Shown one piece after another: positions 9,228-14,523 of a stretch of DNA of 14,523 nucleotides. The position numbers were made by a program, and so were the translations under genes. Position 1 is the first letter of the stretch. Every line of letters starts with the position of its first letter. The stretch comes from Tieghemiomyces parasiticus (lineage: Eukaryota; Kickxellomycota; Dimargaritomycetes; Dimargaritales; Dimargaritaceae), in contig JANBPT010001105.1 of NCBI GenBank assembly GCA_027575765.1, positions 1 through 14,523 on the forward strand, in the 5' to 3' direction. Below the pieces are notes generated by a model. The model was not told the origin of the DNA, searched no databases, and saw nothing but the letters and a program-made list of their open reading frames with translations.

Positions 9228-11138
9228 TTACAGTTCGTCGTGAATCGCCGCGGCAAGCGTCTCCTTGGTCTCGGCTGCCTTCTCCTCAGCAGCGGCCTTC
9301 AGCTCAGCCACCTTGGCTTCAGCCTTGGCCAACTTCTTGGCGGCGGCGTCCTTGGCCTCGCCGGCCTTCTCGACGGCAGCCGCCTGCAGCTCAGCGACCG
9401 TGACCTCGGCCTCGGCCAGCTTGAGGGCGGCAACGTCCTTGGCGTGACCGACCGAGTCGGCGAGGGCCTCCTTGAGTTCCGTCACCTTGGCCTTGGCCTC
9501 AGCCAGCTTCTCAGCCGCGGCATCCTTAATCTCGCTAGCCTTCTGGGCCGCGGCTTCGGCGGTATCCTTGACGGCCTCCTTGGCATCACCGACCTTGGCG
9601 GCGGCGGCATCCTTAAGCTCTTCGGCCTTCTCGCCAGTTTCGGCCACCTTGGCGGCGGCGGCGTCCTTAGCGTCACCGGCCAGTTCCTCGGCCTTCTCGA
9701 CGACGCCAGCGGGGGCCACATGGGTGCTGAGGAACTCCTCGAACGTCTCCATGCTGCGGTCACCGCTGTACTCGACCACCTCGTTGGTGCCGCGCTTCAC
9801 GAGCTTGATAGTGGGGAAACCCTGGATCTGGAAGTCCTCGGGCTTCACGGGCACGTCGTTCTCGGTACCGTCCAGCTTGGCCACCACGATGCTCGGGTGG
9901 TCAGCGTACTTCTCGCCCAGCTCCTCCCACAAGGGGGCAAGCTTCTTGCAGTGGCCGCACCAGGGCGCGTAAAATTCAATCAGCACGTCCTTGCTCGGGT
10001 CCATGACGATCTTCTCAAACTCATCGGCCACGATTACCTTGACGGGGCCAGAGTTGTCCTCGGGGATGGGCCCGGATTTGACGAAAGGCGTCGCCTCACC
10101 GGCCGCGAGCCGAGTGAAGAAATCATCAGCAGTCTCGGCCGTGATGTTCTTGTTCTGGTCCATCGGATACTTGAGGCCGGTGGTACCCAGCACACCCACT
10201 GCGGGCCACTGCTCACGCAGGTTAAGGAAATCGGCCTGCTTAGCGAAGGTGTTGGCATCGATCAACACAAGGTTAGCCTTGCCGCGGAACTTCTTGGCGA
10301 CCGGGGTAAAGATGTCGGTGAGTTCCTTCTTCATGTCATCATCAATGTGGAAGATGAAGGCCAGAGGCAGGCCAGCGCCCATGTAGGCAGCGTAGTTGTG
10401 CTGGCCAATATCGTCCAGGAGAGGCAGCGAGTTGACCTCAACAAACTTGCGCAGGTCGGGGAGGGCGGTGATGGCGTCGGCACCGGAAAGGGTGAAGGGC
10501 TCGTCACTATCGGCAGTGTACACGGCCACGGCCGGGGCGGTCAGACCCTCCGCCTTGGCGGTGTCGTCATCCAGAACGGCGCCGAAGGTCAGCTTGTCGC
10601 GCAGCTGCTTGGCCACCGCCTCGAAGGTCTGGTACGCGGCCGAGTTCTTCTTGTCAAAGTAGCCCACGATGACGGCCTTCTCGGACGACTTGAAGTCGGC
10701 CAGCTTATCGGCGGTCAGGTCGGTCACGGCGGGCAGCTTGAGACGCTTGACGTGGGACACAATGTCCTCGGTGGTGCGCTGACCCTGGTAGTCCGACGGC
10801 GTGCCCTCGCTGAATACTTTGATGGACGGGTAGCCCTGGACCCCGTATTCGTCGCACAGAGTCTGCTCGTCCACGCAGTTCACCTTGGCCACCGGAATGT
10901 TGAGTTCTTTAAGCTCAGTGGCGGCAGCCTCGTAGTGTGGGGCCAGGGCCTTGCAGTGGCCACACCACGGGGCGTAGAACTCAACCAGAGCGAGGGGCTC
11001 GCTCAGGATGCGTTTGCTAAAGTTGGACTCGCCCAGGTCGAGCACATCCGAGGCGGCAGAGACCAGAACACTGCTGCTGAACATGGCAGCGGCCATCGTG
11101 CCCAGAACGGTTAGGCGGGTAGCTCCAAAAGTCTTCAT
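9228..11138 (-). CDS. pdi1: Protein disulfide isomerase, 636 aa, with repeat tail and HDEL
   Basis: This ER-lumen enzyme forms, breaks and reshuffles disulfides in secretory proteins. Residues 1-28 form a signal peptide with an Ala/Met/Val-rich core. Thioredoxin-like domain a (about 33-135) has CGHC at 59-62, buried E53, cis-Pro104 and R121. Domains b and b' (about 136-352) lack active sites. Domain a' (about 363-475) has CGHC at 394-397, E388, cis-Pro442 and R461. The chain ends in HDEL, the fungal retrieval signal. Fungal PDIs usually have about 490-530 residues; the excess here is a tail of five 29-residue repeats (487-631). I chose the ATG at 11138 over the in-frame one at 11198 because it puts the signal peptide at the N terminus. 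The frame is intronless and its third positions strongly prefer C and G. The only N-glycosylation sequon noticed is NIT at 331. The symbol follows the family; orthology was not tested. Confidence 0.95.
   Translation of the reverse strand: MKTFGATRLTVLGTMAAAMFSSSVLVSAASDVLDLGESNFSKRILSEPLALVEFYAPWCGHCKALAPHYEAAATELKELNIPVAKVNCVDEQTLCDEYGVQGYPSIKVFSEGTPSDYQGQRTTEDIVSHVKRLKLPAVTDLTADKLADFKSSEKAVIVGYFDKKNSAAYQTFEAVAKQLRDKLTFGAVLDDDTAKAEGLTAPAVAVYTADSDEPFTLSGADAITALPDLRKFVEVNSLPLLDDIGQHNYAAYMGAGLPLAFIFHIDDDMKKELTDIFTPVAKKFRGKANLVLIDANTFAKQADFLNLREQWPAVGVLGTTGLKYPMDQNKNITAETADDFFTRLAAGEATPFVKSGPIPEDNSGPVKVIVADEFEKIVMDPSKDVLIEFYAPWCGHCKKLAPLWEELGEKYADHPSIVVAKLDGTENDVPVKPEDFQIQGFPTIKLVKRGTNEVVEYSGDRSMETFEEFLSTHVAPAGVVEKAEELAGDAKDAAAAKVAETGEKAEELKDAAAAKVGDAKEAVKDTAEAAAQKASEIKDAAAEKLAEAKAKVTELKEALADSVGHAKDVAALKLAEAEVTVAELQAAAVEKAGEAKDAAAKKLAKAEAKVAELKAAAEEKAAETKETLAAAIHDEL
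9246..9680 (-). repeat. Five tandem 87-bp repeats encoding 29-aa Ala/Lys/Glu helices
   Basis: The PDI tail divides exactly into five 29-residue units: 487-515, 516-544, 545-573, 574-602 and 603-631, followed by Ile and HDEL. Recurring features are [A/V/L]-x-[D/E/K]-A at the start of most units, an Ala/Glu/Lys middle, and KDAAAxK or a close relative at the end of the first, second and fourth units. The last three units share LAxAxxxVxEL-type starts. There are no Pro or Cys residues and few Gly, so long charged amphipathic helices are expected, resembling LEA group 3 or apolipoprotein-like repeats. The DNA copies have diverged while the length has not, so the array is old. Confidence 0.88.
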
Positions 11139-11450
11139 AATGCGGGTGGGATGAGAATGAGAGGGAAGGGTTGTTGCTTCACAAGGTGGGTAGCGCACAG
11201 TGAGGTACAGGTGATGGGTATAGTATATGGTGCGCAGAACTGAGAACCTGGGGATGGTAAGAGGTAGGAAAGCCGAGCGGGATTATAATAAACGGATGAT
11301 CACGCAGATGGAGAGTAGGAGGGGCGGGGACGATGCGGGCGGAGGTTATTATGGGGTGAGGTGGGGGGCAGGCAGAGCTTAATGGCGGCGCGGGCGGGGG
11401 AGAGAGGAAGTGACGTGGGGGAGAGGCTGACAGATTGAGCGGGAGCCCGG
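11139..11450 (-). promoter_or_regulatory. Upstream region of the PDI gene
   Basis: This is a pyrimidine-rich stretch on the minus strand directly before the PDI start. TATA-like elements lie at 11283-11290 (TATTATAA on the minus strand, about 145 bases before the ATG) and 11218-11227 (TATACTATA-like, about 80 bases before it). Either could set transcription start; the first is my preference by distance. The TGACGTGG motif lies further upstream. Confidence 0.45.
11411..11418 (+). promoter_or_regulatory. Candidate unfolded-protein-response element
   Basis: TGACGTGG (CCACGTCA on the gene strand) lies 273 bases upstream of the PDI start codon. It matches the core bound by XBP1/ATF6-type bZIP factors, and related ACGTG cores are bound by fungal Hac1. 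PDI genes are standard targets of that pathway, which is why an eight-base match is worth recording. It is not part of a full CCAAT-N9-CCACG element. Confidence 0.35.
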
Positions 11451-11665
11451 GTGCTGCGATCAGTGATGGAAGGAGTCGAGGGGCCGAGTGTGCCAGTGAG
11501 GAAAGGTGGGCGATGGGAGACGCCGAGTGTGTGGGATATGGAGGTGGCGAGCAGGCGGAGACGGGCTGGGCCGTAAGGAAAATCGGGAACGGGCTGAAAA
11601 CGCTGTCGTAAGCTGGATGACGGAGTGTATAAACAATTGTATCCTGCAGTATGCCTGGTGCGCAC

Positions 11666-11679
11666 AGGTATATATACCT
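11666..11679. repeat. 14-base perfect palindrome AGGTATATATACCT
   Basis: The sequence equals its own reverse complement and has a TATATATA core. It could serve as a bidirectional TATA element, but no supported gene starts on either side. Confidence 0.5.
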
Positions 11680-12608
11680 CCGGTATGGGCCACGAAGACT
11701 GGCGTGCCGCTAAGGAATTACGCAGCTCACGTCCCGTACACTCAGATTGGTCCATTCTGCACGATGGCTGGTGGTTTGCACCAGTGGGCCTGGCTACCGT
11801 AGCTATTAAGGCAACAACCCCATTCCGCCAATGGCACGCTAGTGGCGAGAGATCGACCCGGGATATTATCGTGGCGAATATCATGACGCGGCGTGGCATA
11901 ACTAGCTACAAACCGAGGTGATAAAAAGCCCAGCCCTCGTGACGGCACCCAAACTGTAGCGATACCCTGGGCCAACCTTTTACCGCCATTGACCCATAAG
12001 CAGCGCAGCCGCTCCAGCGCTTAATGCGATCGTTTCCTCACAGCGGTCAATAGCGAAAGCGCACATCTCGCAAAAATTCGACGCGAGGTAAACCCGGTGT
12101 CAACCAACAGCCTGATGGACAGCCTGCCATGTTGCTACCGCTGGTTGGCTACAAAAGCAGTCCGATTGCGGCCTTCGCTACTTGCACCAATCCTCGTCTG
12201 CCACCGTACCACAGAGCGGTGGGCCCTCCCCCTTTACAAAGCAGCTGGTGGTAACTTGACAATTCTTCCCCGCATTATGTGATATGGTTGCGGCCTAGTC
12301 CGCCACTCTGTCTCCCGTTAGACATGACACTCCACGACCACTGTCCACGGTGGGGACTAAGGTCGGTAACTGACTCTGCGGCAAACGATATTCCCTAGCA
12401 TGCTACCGCTAGGGTTCCAAATTACCAGCTGCCATAGCACAATAGAAGTTTCAGCCACCCTCCTGCCCCTGGCACCGTTACTATTTGTGGAGGTCATTTA
12501 CGCATTGAAGACGCTAGGTGGTCAACTACTGGTATGCCGGTATTTCCCGCCAGCGGACCAGTAACGAACTCAGCGGAGTTCTGTGGCAATATACCCAATA
12601 TAGACCAA

Positions 12609-12697
12609 GTGTGGGAAAGGAACAATACAACGACTATTGTTCAGGCTGACAAAGATGAATGACATAGTGGTTTCCCACACCCATGCTAAATTTAGCA
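12609..12697. repeat. Nested inverted repeats with an adjoining palindrome
   Basis: GTGTGGGAAA at 12609-12618 pairs perfectly with TTTCCCACAC at 12671-12680. Inside, GAACAATA (12620-12627) pairs with TATTGTTC (12635-12642) across a seven-base loop. Four bases later TGCTAAATTTAGCA (12684-12697) is a perfect 14-base palindrome. Three perfect dyads in 89 bases are unlikely by chance, but no known element type was recognised. Confidence 0.7.
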
Positions 12698-13990
12698 AGG
12701 CTGTTCGGTGGGGAAAGCACTTGTGCTGGGTGGGTTTTACAGAGAGAGGGGGGGGGCGCCAATATAGCCCTCAACAGCGGGGAAGAGCTGCCAGTAGTTA
12801 CATCAGAAAATCACAAGCAAAAACTATTCAGTGCTGCACTGACCAGAACATAGCCTAACAGTGCCTCGGCCCCAATGTGGTGTATTCGATGCCATTAGGG
12901 GAGGGGGCCTAACTGTTTCATCAATATAGCATGCGTTACCACCATACACCTGATATGCTAGCAAAATTATGGATGTCCTAAGATCATGTGCCCCAACCCG
13001 ATATGTCCAGATCCTCTAGACGCTAACGGGAGGTAGACATACCCATTTATCCTACCTGTGGGGCACCGTTAAGGCACCACTCCCCACAGTATTGTTATAA
13101 AAACGAAATATATCATTAAATTCTAAGGCATGAGGATGGAGGCCGTATCAACTGAGCTGACTGTCCAATCGAGGATTCCCCAACAGCAGAAGCCAAAAAA
13201 TCAGAAGCATAGAGTACCTTTTAGGCCCCTCCTGGTTAGCAGCGGTGCTGCACCCCGCCAACAGACGCATTGTCGTGGCAGGCAGTCCGGTTGTAAGGTT
13301 TGTGTCTACCGAGGCTACGTTTGTCAAGTCAGTCTCGCACCTCTCGAACCCTTGCTCAAAGTGGGCAGCCACTATCGATTATATGCGGTGAGAAAACGTA
13401 TATAGCCGCGGTAGACGTAATACCCGAGGGAGCTGGGATTTATTAGGTACAGCTAATAGCATGAAGAAGCGCTGTTAGAATGATTGATGATCCTAGCCTG
13501 GGGTGAATTCATTAAAACTTAGATATCCTACGGTTTGGGTCAGCATGTGGTCAGGGATAGCTACAAGGGCGCAAGAAGAAAAGTACTGCTACCATGTACC
13601 TAGTAGATATAAGTCATACATAGATAAAAAATAGAGAACCATGGGTAGATCAATAGGCAGCAGAGAAGATAATAGTTAATCCAAAGGGTGGGGCATATAG
13701 TGCAATAAGGGTTGCTTTAAGACGCGTAGTCAGTGGGGTGTAGAACCCGGTATACATGAGGGCGGATTCGAATACATTACCCTACAGTGGTAACAAGGAT
13801 TAGGGGCAACGATTATTGGGGCTGCGGGCGGCCCGGGGTGAGTAAACAGCTGTGAGGTTAAGCTAAAAATAATTACTGTCGTCTATTAGGATAATTTAGG
13901 GCCGGTACTTATATATGCTGAAGTGCTATTGTAAGTCCGAGTAGCACAAGGTTAGATAAAATTTTAGATCAGCAATTAGGAACGGGAAAA

Positions 13991-14072
13991 CACTTAATCA
14001 GGAGGGGCTAATTCCCGATTAGAAAGAGTACTGGAATTAGCCCTGAGGCTTAGCTGTACCTCACTTAATCAG
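13991..14072. repeat. Hairpin with 11-base arms, flanked by an 11-base direct repeat
   Basis: GGGCTAATTCC at 14005-14015 pairs perfectly with GGAATTAGCCC at 14033-14043 across a 17-base loop. CACTTAATCAG occurs directly repeated on either side, at 13991-14001 and 14062-14072. An inverted repeat between direct repeats suggests a small non-autonomous element, though the direct repeats sit some bases away from the arms. Confidence 0.65.
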
Positions 14073-14523
14073 CGGGGTTGGTTATGGTAACTACACCTAC
14101 TTCTATAGAACCTGCCACTTGGGAAATACACACACTTGACCACTAGTACTAGGTTGAGTTGGGCTCTAATTTCACATTTATCTAGTGCGGCACGGGTTCA
14201 TTAAGAGTACCTTTGAGTTCCTAGTGTCCCAAAATTGCAGGAACCCATGACACACTAGTCATTTACTTGATACTAATAAATGGTGTCTTACTGCCATATG
14301 CAAGAAATCACTTTATTTCCGTATGGACCACATCGCCCATGAAGGAAACACTATTCCTGCATTGCGTCCTTCCGGTTCGGAATCGAATTAAATAGGAAAC
14401 TTCACTGGTAAACGGGGAGGATAGCAGGAAGGGCATGCAGATCTTACTAGTGTAAAGTGCCTACCATAAATTCCCATGACATGGGCGTATTGGCCTCTCC
14501 CTGAGCACCATATCCTGGGGTGA

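Larger units (their letters stand above)
11451..14523. other. Right-hand spacer with no supported gene
   Basis: About 3 kb without a gene I can recognise. Frames of up to 199 codons exist near its left edge (11300-11899 minus, 11506-11921 plus) but overlap, are compositionally biased or carry no domain. From about 13420 to 14020 the plus strand is rich in G and A and dense in stop codons. Structured elements include a palindrome at 11666-11679, nested inverted repeats at 12609-12697, and a hairpin at 14005-14043. No tRNA B-box with matching arms was found. Confidence 0.5.

Noticed and set aside
9240..11114. A 624-codon open frame on the plus strand, antisense to the PDI gene
   Set aside because: It is a by-product of the PDI gene's strong C/G third-position preference, which removes stops from the opposite strand. 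Its translation is Leu/Gly/His-rich with no domain, while the minus strand is an unmistakable PDI.
11139..11198. Extension of the PDI to the upstream in-frame ATG at 11198
   Set aside because: It would add 20 polar residues before the signal peptide and bury it. The ATG at 11138 gives a standard secretory N terminus and has A at -3.
11300..11921. Several overlapping frames upstream of the PDI gene on both strands
   Set aside because: They overlap each other and the likely PDI promoter. The 11625-11921 plus-strand frame looks the most protein-like but shows no recognisable motif and has no clear start context.
13336..13352. A minus-strand GGTTCGA resembling a tRNA B box
   Set aside because: The expected pairing C after the T loop is G here, and no acceptor stem or A box can be placed around it.
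13130..13405. Overlapping frames on both strands (91 codons plus, 74 codons minus)
   Set aside because: Both translations are of low-complexity or random appearance, with no motif, and occupy the same bases.

Overview
The window looks like nuclear DNA from a filamentous fungus, possibly an early-diverging (zygomycete-type) lineage. This rests on two long intronless minus-strand genes, an HDEL-type ER retention signal, a fungal-style stand-alone homeodomain protein and long gene-poor spacers. The lineage is an inference; nothing here fixes the species.

Layout: (1) 545-1966, minus strand, a 473-residue homeodomain transcription factor, with a candidate TATA and CCAAT promoter at 2319-2502. (2) 2510-6896, a 4.4 kb spacer with no gene I can support. 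(3) 6897-8118, a dead mariner (DD34D) transposon. Its transposase reading frame runs uninterrupted by frameshifts for 344 codons (7031-8062) but carries eight internal stop codons. Several stops sit where conserved alignment implies a transition (C to T or G to A). A degenerate terminal inverted repeat flanked by TA can be proposed at 6897 and 8118. (4) 8119-9227, a short spacer with a GATC/ATCGAT palindrome cluster. (5) 9228-11138, minus strand, a 636-residue protein disulfide isomerase with normal a-b-b'-a' architecture and two CGHC active sites. Between the a' domain and the HDEL it carries an extra ~155-residue tail made of five exact-length 29-residue Ala/Lys/Glu helical repeats. (6) 11139-11450, its upstream region, with a TATA-like element and a TGACGTGG unfolded-protein-response-type motif. 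(7) 11450-14523, a 3 kb spacer with no supported gene but several perfect inverted repeats.

The two live genes share a strand but are 7 kb apart and have no evident functional link: one encodes a nuclear regulator, the other an ER folding enzyme. The most unusual coding feature is the repeat tail on the PDI. The best-supported buried feature is the mariner relic, which is invisible to ordinary ORF calling because of its stops. I did not find tRNA, rRNA or CRISPR features, or a second transposon.
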